Below, piece by piece: positions 8,556 through 16,270 of a DNA stretch of 33,391 nucleotides (position 1 is its first letter; each line of letters begins with the position of its first letter). The DNA comes from Planctomycetota bacterium (GTDB lineage: Bacteria; Planctomycetota; JACQVV01). The notes under the pieces were generated by a model. That model did no database searches and had not been told where the DNA came from. It saw only the letters and a list, made by a program, of their open reading frames with translations. Both the position numbers and the translations under genes were made by a program. The stretch is taken from NCBI GenBank assembly GCA_016209595.1, contig JACQVV010000017.1, positions 1 to 33,391 on the forward strand, given 5' to 3'.

Positions 8556-8682
8556 ACCGTGGTTCGGGCTACACGTGAACTTCGAACTCTGAACTTCGAA
8601 CTCTGAACTTCGAACTTCCGAATTCGGCGTTCGACGTTCGACGTTCGACGTTCGGCGTTCGCTTTGTAGCCCAAACCTCGGT
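8556..8682. repeat. Repeat element: 18-bp inverted repeats flanking two tandem arrays
   Basis: The left arm at 8556-8573 (accgtggttcgggctaca) and the right arm at 8665-8682 match as inverted repeats at 16 of 18 positions. Between them lie two arrays. One is a 14-base unit gaacttcgaactct repeated about 2.8 times (8577-8616). The other is a 7-base unit cgttcga repeated five times with small changes (8628-8662). Each arm also holds a small palindrome (AACCA..TGGTT; AAACC..GGTTT). The whole element fills most of the gap between two genes and resembles a MITE/REP-type insertion, but no transposase or target duplication was found. Confidence 0.75.
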
Positions 8683-8715
8683 TTCCGTAGTACAAAGCCC
8701 GGCCTCTCACCCGCT

Positions 8716-10140
8716 CTACCGCCCGTCCCCCATGAGTCGCCGCCGGTGCTTCTCCACGAGCGCCCGGAAGTCGGGGTCCTCCCGGTATCGGTCGAAGTCG
8801 ACCTCGGTCTCGATGTAGGAGAGGATGTGAGCGGACTGGGAGAGATCGAGCGCCTTCCCGAGGTGCTCCAGGAACTCGGCCTTCTTCCCGACCGAGCCGT
8901 AGAACCAGGCCATGTTGGTCTCGAAGAACTCCACTTCGACCCGCGGCGCCTCGACCGTCTCCTTCATCTTCCAGCCGTCCTCCTCGCGACCCGCGCGGAT
9001 CATGTAGCCGGCCAGGATGAGCCGGGTGTTCCAGTTCTCGGGGTTTTTCGCGAGCGACTGCTCGAGCGCCCAGATGGCGTCGTCCAGACGGTCCGCGTTC
9101 TTGTAGTAGATCGCGAGTCCCGTGTAATCCTCGGCCTCGCCTTCCAGGACCGTCGAGAGTTCCTGGCACTGAAGCGCCTCGCCGAAGCGGCGCTGGGTCC
9201 GGTAGCAGGACGCCATGAGCGACAGGATCCGCGCCTGGAGGTACTTGGGAGCCATCCCGTAGGCGGGGCGGAGCATCGCGAGCGCCTCGTCCTCTCCTCC
9301 GCGAGCGTGCCGGTCTCCCGCCAGGCCAAGCAGAGCGCTGGTGCGCACCTCCACGCTGGCGGTCGACCGGAGCAGGAGCTCGTACCCCGCGAGCGCCTCC
9401 TCCCTGCGCCCGAGCCCGTCGTAGAGGACGAGCAGGCGCTCGAGCTCGTACCCAGGGTTGTCCGGCCAGAGCTTCCTCGCCTCCTCGACTTGAGCGAGCG
9501 CCTCCTCGTGGCGCTCCAGCTGGTAGAGGTGGCGCCCCGCGTAGTGGTGGAGGACCGAGGCGAATTCGGCGCGCGTGAGGCTCCGGCCGTACCCTTGCGT
9601 CTCGACCTCGACCTGGGGGTAGAAGAACCACTCGCGGTACTCCTCGTCCGGCTTCTCGGCGCCGCCCGACGTCGTTTCGATGTTGATCGAGACGTTCTCG
9701 TCCTCGTATCGCGCGAAGGCGTGCTTGGGGATGAGGACAGCGTGGATCGGGAGATCGAGCTCGGCGCCCACCACGACATAGAGCGTCGTCGTCGAGAGAC
9801 AGTTCCCTTGCTTCCGGAGGAGCGAGGCGGCGAGCGTCGAATCGCGCCAGTACTTGTTCGAAAGGTAGGAGACCTGCCGGCCGGCGAGGAGGACCTCGTT
9901 CAGGCGCGCGACTCGCCGGGCGGGATCGGTCACGCCCGCGAGGGCCTTGCGCGCCTGTCCCACGAGCTCATCGAGCGCACGTGACATGTCCCGCTCGGAG
10001 AGTTCCGGTTCCTGGATCCGGTTGAGCGAGAGGGCGAGATCCGCGAGATCGACCGCGGAGGTCCCGCCCCGCTGGGCCTGCGCCCCGGTCGAGACCGCGG
10101 CGAAGAGAAGAGTGGCGGCGAGAAAGCGCGAGATCTTCAT
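8716..10140 (-). CDS. Secreted SirB1/transglutaminase-like protein with TPR repeats
   Basis: This 474-residue protein starts with a signal peptide (MKISRFLAATLLFAAVSTGAQA). Residues 50-160 resemble the SirB1/transglutaminase-like fold: QGNCLSTTTLYVVVGAELDLP with Cys114, then IPKHAFARYE with His140 and NIETTSGG with Glu155, a plausible Cys-His-acid set. From about residue 195 to the end there are TPR-type helical hairpins (for example RHEEALAQVEEARKLWPDNP and RLDDAIWALEQSLAKNPENW). The ATG directly abuts the TAG of the upstream SpeE-like gene with no gap. Periplasmic peptide or protein processing with TPR-mediated binding is a reasonable guess; the activity is not established. Confidence 0.82.
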   Translation of the reverse strand: MKISRFLAATLLFAAVSTGAQAQRGGTSAVDLADLALSLNRIQEPELSERDMSRALDELVGQARKALAGVTDPARRVARLNEVLLAGRQVSYLSNKYWRDSTLAASLLRKQGNCLSTTTLYVVVGAELDLPIHAVLIPKHAFARYEDENVSINIETTSGGAEKPDEEYREWFFYPQVEVETQGYGRSLTRAEFASVLHHYAGRHLYQLERHEEALAQVEEARKLWPDNPGYELERLLVLYDGLGRREEALAGYELLLRSTASVEVRTSALLGLAGDRHARGGEDEALAMLRPAYGMAPKYLQARILSLMASCYRTQRRFGEALQCQELSTVLEGEAEDYTGLAIYYKNADRLDDAIWALEQSLAKNPENWNTRLILAGYMIRAGREEDGWKMKETVEAPRVEVEFFETNMAWFYGSVGKKAEFLEHLGKALDLSQSAHILSYIETEVDFDRYREDPDFRALVEKHRRRLMGDGR

Positions 10141-11073
10141 CTAGTTGTCCTCCAGACGACCCACCAATTCGCGAAACGAGAACCCCGCGCGCGCGTCCCG
10201 GTCGAGCCCCTCCGCGCGCTCGAGGAGCTCGCCGCGGGTCGCGCGCTCGGGAACCGTGGATGCGACCACGATCAGGTTGCCGCGCTCCGAGACGGGGAAC
10301 ACGTAGGTCCGGGCGAAAGCCCTTCGGATCGTGTCCACGTCCCGGGGTGTGTGTTCTCCCCGGTTCAGGTTGAACACCACGAGGCCGCCCTCCCTGAGCA
10401 GCCCCTGGAGCGTTCGGTAGAAGGCAATGGTCTTGAGCGTCAGCGGCACGCCCGTCGAGTCCGTCTCCTCCGACGGCTTGAGGAACGCGTCCATGTAGAT
10501 CGCGTCGTATCGCCTTGCGGTCCGCTCGACGTAGGCGAAAGCATCCTCCACGATCACCTCGGTCCGCTCGTCGGGGCCGACTCCGAAGTACTCCCGCGCG
10601 ATCCGGGCGACCTCGGGATCGATCTCCACCGCATCGATCGCGAGTTCCGGCTCGAACCGGCGCAGAAAAAGGACCATCGCGCCGCCCCCCAGCCCCACGA
10701 GGAGCGCGCGCTCCTGCTCCGGACGGAAGAGATAGCTCGCCATCATGGTCCGAGTGTACGGGTGTACGAGCGAACCAGGCGAGTCCCGGTCGATCGTCGT
10801 CTCAACGGCCTCCTTCCCGTCGTCGCGGACGAAGATGAGGCTCCGGAGCGTCCCCCGATCCCGCACGCGGATGTGACCGAACTGGGAGCGGCATTCGTGT
10901 ACGACGCCGTCCTGGCCGGGACTTGCCGGCCCGGACGCGCCGGCATCGGGACCCGTACCGGGCGAGGGCGCGCGAGGTTCGTCCGGTCCGCTGCACGCGA
11001 ATGCCAGCACCGCGGCCACGAGGAGCACGGTCCGTCCGGCGATCCCGAGGAGGATCGGACGCCGGCATCCCAT
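10141..11073 (-). CDS. Spermidine-synthase-like (SpeE-fold) protein with lipoprotein-type N-terminus
   Basis: This 310-residue protein has an N-terminal hydrophobic segment ending FAC (Cys27), suggesting a lipoprotein or signal anchor, then a Pro/Gly/Ser linker and a Rossmann methyltransferase-like domain. The domain carries LLVGLGGGAMVLFLRR, IDAVEIDPEVARIAREYFG, and YDAIYMDAFLKPSEE. These correspond to the glycine loop, the acidic residue binding the nucleoside, and the catalytic-loop Asp of aminopropyltransferases. The canonical GGGDGG loop is altered, and an exported protein would not meet decarboxylated AdoMet, so true spermidine synthesis is doubtful. The ATG at 11073 shares one base with the TGA of the upstream gene (TGATG). 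A longer in-frame extension would overlap that gene and was rejected. Confidence 0.82.
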   Translation of the reverse strand: MGCRRPILLGIAGRTVLLVAAVLAFACSGPDEPRAPSPGTGPDAGASGPASPGQDGVVHECRSQFGHIRVRDRGTLRSLIFVRDDGKEAVETTIDRDSPGSLVHPYTRTMMASYLFRPEQERALLVGLGGGAMVLFLRRFEPELAIDAVEIDPEVARIAREYFGVGPDERTEVIVEDAFAYVERTARRYDAIYMDAFLKPSEETDSTGVPLTLKTIAFYRTLQGLLREGGLVVFNLNRGEHTPRDVDTIRRAFARTYVFPVSERGNLIVVASTVPERATRGELLERAEGLDRDARAGFSFRELVGRLEDN

Positions 11074-12011
11074 CAGAACTTCCCTTCGATGAGGGCGCTC
11101 CGGAGCACTCGCCCGGTCGTCCCCAGGCTCTTCGCAGAGCACTGTTCGAGCGTGTCGCCGGTCGTGTGCCAGTACGGATAGTCGAAGTCGATGAGGAGGG
11201 TCGCGGGAACGCCGATTGAAAGGAACGCCGTGTGGTCGTCCGTCACCACGCGGGTCCCGCCCGCCGCGAACGCGGGTTCGTCCAGCCTCTTCGCGGTCTC
11301 CCAGAGGAGGTCGTTCACCCACGGGAAGGCGCGCTGCGACTGCCCCTCCCGGAGGAACCGGAGGTCCGAGTCCCCCACCATGTCGAGCACGATCACGCAG
11401 GCCGGCCGCTCGCCGGGATAGAGCTCGGCAAGATGCGCCGCGACGTGCTTCGATCCCAGGAAGTAGTCGGGGCTCCCCGGCCGGCCGTAGTCCTCGGCGT
11501 CGAAGAAGAGGAGCTCCACGTCGATGTCCGGCGGTTCGGCGCGGAGCGCCCGAGCGAGCTCCAGGAGGACCGCGACGCCCGACCCGCCGTCGTTTGCCCC
11601 CTCGATCGGCCGGTCCCGCTTCGATGCGTCGGAATCCTCCTCCGCCCAGAGCCGGGTGTCGTAGTGGCTTCCCACGATCACCCACTTCGAGGCTCCCCGG
11701 CCTATCCGCGCGGCGAGATTCACGAACCGCTCGGGGGAGGCGTCTCCCTCGCGCCGGTACTCGAAGGGGAACTCGCGGACCTCGACCCCGAGCGACTCGA
11801 GGTGGGCGCGGATGTATTCCCTCGCCTTCTCTTGCCCCGCGAGCCCGTGCGCCCGGGGGCCCATCCGGCAGAGCTCCTCGAGGTGGCCCCAGGCGCGGTC
11901 CCCGTCGAAGCCGCCCTCCTGGCCCTCCGCGGGCGTGGACTCACAGGAGCAGCGGGAAAGCCCCGCCAAGGCGACCCCCATCGCGAGCAGTCCGAACCGG
12001 GAACGGAGCAC
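11073..12011 (-). CDS. M28-family, glutaminyl-peptide-cyclotransferase-like protein
   Basis: This 312-residue protein has a hydrophobic N-terminus ending in a Cys pair (Cys21, Cys23), probably a lipoprotein signal. The domain has the zinc-site landmarks of the glutaminyl cyclase branch of M28. These are VIVGSHYDTR (114-120), EGANDGGSGVAVLLELAR with Asp141, FFDAEDYG with Glu173, VLDMVGD (209-214), and YPYWHTTGDTLEQCS with His282. Single-zinc glutaminyl cyclases convert N-terminal Gln to pyroglutamate; aminopeptidases of the same fold use two metals. The WHT motif favours the cyclase branch. The GTG start lies one base after the TAG of the upstream transporter-like gene. The two flanking SpeE-like genes are tightly coupled to it. 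Confidence 0.88.
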   Translation of the reverse strand: MLRSRFGLLAMGVALAGLSRCSCESTPAEGQEGGFDGDRAWGHLEELCRMGPRAHGLAGQEKAREYIRAHLESLGVEVREFPFEYRREGDASPERFVNLAARIGRGASKWVIVGSHYDTRLWAEEDSDASKRDRPIEGANDGGSGVAVLLELARALRAEPPDIDVELLFFDAEDYGRPGSPDYFLGSKHVAAHLAELYPGERPACVIVLDMVGDSDLRFLREGQSQRAFPWVNDLLWETAKRLDEPAFAAGGTRVVTDDHTAFLSIGVPATLLIDFDYPYWHTTGDTLEQCSAKSLGTTGRVLRSALIEGKF

Positions 12012-12012
12012 G

Positions 12013-13638
12013 CTAGAAGCCCATGGTCTCGATCGGAGCGAAGTCGTCGGAGAGGAGAACCGCGTCGCCGACTTCGGGCGAGGGCGAGACCAGGTCCTCC
12101 ACCATCCCGCGGAGGAATTCTCGGGTGATGTAGCTCTTGCCCTCGGGGTAGTCCGCGATGCGTTTCCGCCACTCGTCCGCCGTGAGATCCTCCGCCCCGT
12201 CCTCGGCGACGAGGATGATGTTGCGCGAGTCCTCGCTCTTTATCCGCTGGTAGTCCACCGCGAATACGTGAACCTGAGGGAAAACCGCCTGCATCGTCCG
12301 GAGGACCGATCGGAAGATCTCGCTCTTCTCCCCGGAGAGCGAGCTGTTCGTGTTGATCACGAAGACCCCGCCGGAGGAGAGCCGCTCCCGATAAAGTTCG
12401 AAGCACTCCCGCGTCACGAGATGAAAGGGAATGCGCCCGCCGATCGTGAAGGCATCGAGGATGATGCAGTCGTACGTCCCCTCCTCGAACTGCACGAACA
12501 TCCGTCCGTCCCGCGCGAACGTCCGGATGGAGTCCTCTTCCGGCAGGAAGAAGTACTCGCGCGCGATGTCGAGGATTCGCGAATCGACGTCCACCACGTC
12601 GATTTTCATCCCGGGGTCCATCTGCCAGAACGAACGGGGGCCGACTCCCCCCCCCGCGCCGATGAAGAGGGTGCTCGCGATCCGAGGCCGGGCCAGGAAG
12701 GCCAGGTGGAAGTAGTTGGTGTAACGGGAGAGGCTCCGGTAGGGGGGAGCAAGCTCGATGGAGGACTCCTTGAAGAAGTCGAACCGGAGGTCTCGCGAGC
12801 CTTTGCGGCGCGCGTCCAGGACCGAAATGTGGTGATAGGGCGTGTCCTCGTCCAGACGAACCTTGAAGCGCCCCGGGTCGACGACGGCCGCGGGCGAGAA
12901 CGGCAGCGTGAGCCCCCAGACGCCGACGAGGATCGCGGCCACCGCGAGGGGCTCCGGGCGGCGGCGGAGGACGAGAAGCGCCCCGGGGACGACGAGCATC
13001 GTCCCCCCGAGCCCCTGGAAGATCCGGGCGACACCGAGCTTCGGGATCAGCACGAACGTCGTCACGAGCGTCCCCGCGATCGACCCCAGCGTGGAGAGGG
13101 CGTAGAGCGTCCCGGCGGAGCGCCCGACCGATTCGACGCTGGGCGCCGAGAGCCGCACCGAGAAGGGGGAGACCATCCCCAGGATGAGGCTCGCAGGGAG
13201 GAAGAGAATCGCCGCCGCGACGAGCGGGCCCGTCTCCTCCTCGAATCCGCTCGAGACGAGCGAGCGACAGAGGTCGTGCCCCTTCCATGGGACGACGAGA
13301 ATGAGCGCGGCAACCAGGATGCAGAGGCCGTTCAGGAGGACGAAGGAGGGCTTCCGGTCGGCGAGGTAGCCTCCCGCGTAGTAGCCGGCCGACAGGGCGG
13401 TAAGGAAGACGCTGATGAGGCTCCCCCACACGAAGACCGAGTTGCCGAAGTGCGGGGCAAGGAGCCGGCTCCCCACGATTTCCAGTCCCATGAGAACCGC
13501 GCCCGCCGTGAGGACGAGCACCTTGAGGCCGAGCTGGTTTGCGGGCTTCGCCGCGGCCGGTCCGACGGCCGTCGCGGCGGGTTTGGGCTTCTCTTGCCCG
13601 GGTTCATGCTTCTGCTTCTTCGGCTTGTTGCGTCCCAC
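12013..13638 (-). CDS. Fused MFS-type membrane / spermidine-synthase-like protein
   Basis: This 541-residue protein has a basic N-terminal tail, then about eight membrane helices (residues about 38-270). They start LGLKVLVLTAGAVLMGLEIV and GSRLLAPHFGNSVFVWGSLI, motifs typical of the bacterial fused MFS/spermidine synthase family. The soluble C-terminal domain has LFIGAGGGVGPRSF, IDVVDVDSRILDIAREYF, YDCIILDAFTIGGRIPFHL and GGVFVINTN, the SpeE-like Rossmann core. The natural substrate of these fusions is not firmly known. It is the first gene of a four-gene operon; the start is GTG. The upstream gap is filled by a heptamer array in which I see only a poor -10 candidate. Confidence 0.88.
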   Translation of the reverse strand: MGRNKPKKQKHEPGQEKPKPAATAVGPAAAKPANQLGLKVLVLTAGAVLMGLEIVGSRLLAPHFGNSVFVWGSLISVFLTALSAGYYAGGYLADRKPSFVLLNGLCILVAALILVVPWKGHDLCRSLVSSGFEEETGPLVAAAILFLPASLILGMVSPFSVRLSAPSVESVGRSAGTLYALSTLGSIAGTLVTTFVLIPKLGVARIFQGLGGTMLVVPGALLVLRRRPEPLAVAAILVGVWGLTLPFSPAAVVDPGRFKVRLDEDTPYHHISVLDARRKGSRDLRFDFFKESSIELAPPYRSLSRYTNYFHLAFLARPRIASTLFIGAGGGVGPRSFWQMDPGMKIDVVDVDSRILDIAREYFFLPEEDSIRTFARDGRMFVQFEEGTYDCIILDAFTIGGRIPFHLVTRECFELYRERLSSGGVFVINTNSSLSGEKSEIFRSVLRTMQAVFPQVHVFAVDYQRIKSEDSRNIILVAEDGAEDLTADEWRKRIADYPEGKSYITREFLRGMVEDLVSPSPEVGDAVLLSDDFAPIETMGF

Positions 13639-13659
13639 GCGGGGAACCCCCGATCCATA

Positions 13660-13757
13660 CAGGCTTCAGGCTTCAGGCTTCAGGCTTCACGCTTCAGGCT
13701 TCAGGCTTCAGGCTACAGGCTGAAGGCTGAAAACTGAAGGCAGAAGGCAAAAAGGGA
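13660..13757. repeat. Heptamer tandem array (CAGGCTT and drifting variants)
   Basis: From 13660 the sequence can be cut into consecutive 7-base units. There are four CAGGCTT, one CACGCTT, two more CAGGCTT, then CAGGCTA, CAGGCTG, AAGGCTG, AAAACTG, AAGGCAG and AAGGCAA, with a final AAAGGGA. Units stay in register while the consensus drifts, as expected for slippage-driven growth. It fills the space in front of the MFS/SpeE gene. Confidence 0.88.
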
Positions 13758-13772
13758 GAAGGCAGAACTGAG

Positions 13773-13788
13773 ACAGCGCGTCCGCTGT
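13773..13788. other. Small perfect hairpin between two heptamer arrays
   Basis: ACAGCG and CGCTGT pair as a 6-bp perfect stem around a 4-base loop. On the plus strand it is followed by TGTTTTC, but no plus-strand gene ends here, so a terminator role is unproven. It lies exactly between the two heptamer arrays, as if it were their centre of symmetry. Confidence 0.4.
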
Positions 13789-13793
13789 TGTTT

Positions 13794-15047
13794 TCACTGC
13801 TGCCTTCTGACTTCTGACTTCCGACTTGGGCCTGACGCGGCGAGCTTCGCGAGCTCGTCTCGCGCGAAGCCCTTCTCGTAGGAGAAAGCCGCCATCCCCG
13901 CGCAGCGCTCCAGGCTCTCCGCCGCTCCCTCGGCGTCGCCGCCCAGGAGGCGCTCCATTCCGACGTAGTACCAGACGCTCCCCGCCTCGTAGTCTCCGGC
14001 CGCGGAGGCCCACGCGACGAGCGTCTCCTCATCCTCGGTCCCGGCGTGGTAGTCGATCACCCGGCGCATGAAGTCCAGAGAGAGAGGCGGGCCCGCGTTC
14101 TCCAGCACCTTCCGGGCTCCCTCGGTCCGGCCGAGGCGGCGAAGATCGAGGTAGCGGTGGACCAGGCAGTAGTCGCCCCAGAACCCGAGCGACCCGCACT
14201 GCTCGAATGCGAGAAGCGCGGCCTCGTAGTCCTCCACGGCGTCGAGCGCCCGGGCACACTCGTACTGAACGACCGAATCGGCCGGGTTCGCGAGCGAGAG
14301 AATGGAGTAGGCCCCGGCCGCGGCCTCATAGCGCTGGTTTTCGTAGTCGGGACCGGCGGTCGCCCGGGCAATCGTCACGGCATCCCCTTGCAGGGCGCCA
14401 GCGGCCCGCCATTCTCCCGCGTCCGAACCGCGGAAGAAGACGCCGCGGAGTTCAGGTGCCGTGGCGGCGACCAAGGAGACCTCAAGCGGCACGGACGCGG
14501 CGACCAGCCTGTCCCCGGGTCCGAGATCCGCCTTGAGCCAGGAGAGACGTTCCCCCGGAATGACGAGCGTGCGCGAGACATCCGCGAACTCTCGAATCTC
14601 GGCCGGTGGCGCCCCCTCGCGCAACCATCCCGGCGCGCCGCCGGCCGGGAAGAACTCTCCCTTCGGATCTCCTTCCCCCCGCGCCGCCCGGCGCAGGATC
14701 GCGAGGTAAAGGCGCAAGAGGCGCGTCCTTTCCGAGTCGTCCCCGGCGAGCGCGTCCAGCGCCTCCCGGTACTCGACCTCGACGGCGGCGCGTGCATCGA
14801 GGACCCAGAGGACCCGCTCCGCCCTCGCGCGGACCTCCAGGTTCTCCGAACCCTGCGCCTCCTCGAGCCAGGGCCGCGCCACCTCGCCGAGCGCCATGAG
14901 GCTGGCCGTCGCCTCTTCCCGGATCTCGAACTCGGGGTGGCCGAGCCGCTCGACGAGGTCGGCCGCGAGACCCTGACCCTCCTCCTGGCCCGCGGAGCGA
15001 CCGGCCAGGAGGAGCAGGAGGAGCGCCCAGAATCGCTTAGCAGTCAT
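13794..15047 (-). CDS. Secreted HEAT/TPR-like protein, C-terminus encoded by a repeat array
   Basis: This 417-residue protein has a signal peptide (MTAKRFWALLLLLLAGRSAG). Residues about 28-85 look like HEAT-type repeats (LVERLGHPEFEIREEATASL, EVARPWLEEA, NLEVRARAERVLWVL). Residues 240-405 look like TPR-type hairpins (NQRYEAAAGAYSILSLANP, AVEDYEAALLAFEQCG). The middle has no recognised fold. The last residues, RKSEVRRQQ and the stop, are read from the heptamer array at 13797-13831, so the original C-terminus has been replaced or extended. The start codon also lies in a heptamer-like stretch. The ATG follows the zinc-ribbon gene stop by 15 bases. It is probably a periplasmic scaffold; no activity can be assigned. 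Confidence 0.75.
   Translation of the reverse strand: MTAKRFWALLLLLLAGRSAGQEEGQGLAADLVERLGHPEFEIREEATASLMALGEVARPWLEEAQGSENLEVRARAERVLWVLDARAAVEVEYREALDALAGDDSERTRLLRLYLAILRRAARGEGDPKGEFFPAGGAPGWLREGAPPAEIREFADVSRTLVIPGERLSWLKADLGPGDRLVAASVPLEVSLVAATAPELRGVFFRGSDAGEWRAAGALQGDAVTIARATAGPDYENQRYEAAAGAYSILSLANPADSVVQYECARALDAVEDYEAALLAFEQCGSLGFWGDYCLVHRYLDLRRLGRTEGARKVLENAGPPLSLDFMRRVIDYHAGTEDEETLVAWASAAGDYEAGSVWYYVGMERLLGGDAEGAAESLERCAGMAAFSYEKGFARDELAKLAASGPSRKSEVRRQQ
13797..13831. repeat. Second heptamer array (AAGTCAG/AAGGCAG on minus strand), inside coding sequence
   Basis: Read on the minus strand the units are AAGTCGG, AAGTCAG, AAGTCAG, AAGGCAG and a decayed unit. AAGGCAG also occurs in the array at 13660-13757 but on the opposite strand, so the two arrays face each other around the hairpin at 13773-13788. 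The array overlaps the 3' end of the HEAT/TPR gene and contributes its last codons. Confidence 0.75.
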
Positions 15048-15062
15048 CGGTTATCAGCCAGG

Positions 15063-15602
15063 CTACCACGGGAGGGGGGGTGTCGTGTCGTCCGGGTGCT
15101 TCTCCTTCCAGGCCCCAAGGGCTCGCTCGACCCGCGAGCGGTCGGAGGGGTCCACGGCGGCGAGGGTCCGGGGGTTCGCTTGGAGGAGTCGCGCAAGGTC
15201 GCCGGGCGGGAGCTCGGGCTCGAGCGAGGCGAGGAGGCGGGCGCGGGCGAGCCAGGTTCTCCCCTCGGCCTCACGGTGGGTCCTGGCGAAGTAACGAGCG
15301 AGATGCGCGATGGCCGTGGCGAACCGCCCCGCCCGGTACGCCTGGAAGGCCGCGGCACCGATCACGTCCGCGTCGAGGGGCGCGCTCTCCGGGTCCCAGT
15401 CGCCGAGATTGATCGCCGCGCCCTCCACCGTCCCCGACCCGAGGTCCGTGGGACTCCCCGATAGAGACTCGGCGGCCTCGGGAATCGTCCTGCCACACCG
15501 CGGGCACCGAAGAGGACGGCCGGCGGTCCCCTCCGGCGCGGCCAGGCGCGCCCCGCACTCGCACCGAACCTCGATTGCTCCCTCGCCCATGCTCGGCCCC
15601 AT
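15063..15602 (-). CDS. Zinc-ribbon protein with helical C-terminal region
   Basis: The protein is about 179 residues. Near the N-terminus CECGARLAAPEGTAGRPLRC continues into PRCGRTI, giving a CxC...CxxC zinc-ribbon pattern like the small finger motifs seen at the N-termini of many planctomycete and deltaproteobacterial proteins. The C-terminal 110 residues (AFQAYRAGRFATAIAHLARYF and so on) look like a helical, TPR-related segment ending in WKEKHPDDTTPPLPW. An upstream in-frame extension to 15890 exists but has shadow-like composition. The ATG at 15602 or 15590 is more likely. It precedes the HEAT/TPR gene by 15 bases. The function is unknown. Confidence 0.7.
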   Translation of the reverse strand: MGPSMGEGAIEVRCECGARLAAPEGTAGRPLRCPRCGRTIPEAAESLSGSPTDLGSGTVEGAAINLGDWDPESAPLDADVIGAAAFQAYRAGRFATAIAHLARYFARTHREAEGRTWLARARLLASLEPELPPGDLARLLQANPRTLAAVDPSDRSRVERALGAWKEKHPDDTTPPLPW

Positions 15603-15799
15603 GATGGCACGTCCCGAGCCCCCCAGCAACGGCGCCCCGGGCAAGACGACCCGCGGCGCCAGACGCCCATGATGATCGATGCGCGCCCGCCGAGCAGGGC
15701 AAGAGATGGAGCGGGTCGGTCTGCTCAGTTCCGCAGCTCGGGTGCCAGGCATGCTCGACTGAGCGAGCGGGCCACCGCGGCCCTCGCGACGAACTCGCG

Positions 15800-16270
15800 C
15801 TAGCGCCGGCCGAATGCGAAGTACCCATCGACGAACGGCGCGTCGTTGAGCTTCGCGAAGCCGAAGTGGTGGAGAGCCTCCGCGTCCCATAACTCCTTCG
15901 ACTCGAACTTGAGCTCCCCGTGCGGTCCGAACTCGACCGTCACCTCCAACGTGGAGCGACTGCGGATCGCGTACTTGTAGTCGATCGCCGTGACCTTCGC
16001 GCCACGAAGCACGCAGTACACCATCGCGCGGATCGGCGCGGTCATCGGCATGACAAGGGTCTGCACCAGAGGCACGAACGCGTCAGGGTCTTTCAAGACC
16101 TCCGCGAGGACATCCACGCGGTTCCCCAGGCGAGCCGTCAGGACCTCCGACACCTCTGCCGCTTCCTTCACGACGTGCTCGGCGCGGTCGTCGCGATCGT
16201 GCTCGAAGTACCAGCCCACCCTCGCATAGTCGAAGAGCCTTACCAGATCCCCGCAATTCGCGATGCTCAT
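15800..16270 (-). CDS. Hypothetical protein, third gene of a small lower-GC cassette
   Basis: This 156-residue protein starts MSIANCGDLVRLFDYARVGW and has a helical N-terminal half (AEHVVKEAAEVSEVLTARLG) and a mixed second half (VYCVLRGAKVTAIDYKYAIR, FGFAKLNDAPFVDGYFAFGRR). There is no signal peptide or membrane helix, and no family is recognised. Its ATG overlaps the TGA of the upstream 133-residue gene in an ATGA arrangement, so the two are surely translated together. The codon choice is less GC-biased than in the flanking genes, which suggests acquisition by transfer. A role as immunity or accessory protein for the adjacent ART-like remnant is a guess from position only. Confidence 0.75.
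   Translation of the reverse strand: MSIANCGDLVRLFDYARVGWYFEHDRDDRAEHVVKEAAEVSEVLTARLGNRVDVLAEVLKDPDAFVPLVQTLVMPMTAPIRAMVYCVLRGAKVTAIDYKYAIRSRSTLEVTVEFGPHGELKFESKELWDAEALHHFGFAKLNDAPFVDGYFAFGRR

Noticed and set aside
11074..11685. N-terminal extension of the SpeE-like lipoprotein to a 514-residue protein
   Set aside because: The extension overlaps the M28 gene in another frame and is Arg/Gly-rich; the TGATG junction and signal sequence support the shorter start.
13773..13788. Hairpin as a rho-independent terminator
   Set aside because: The T-rich side is on the plus strand, where no gene ends; on the coding strand no T run follows.
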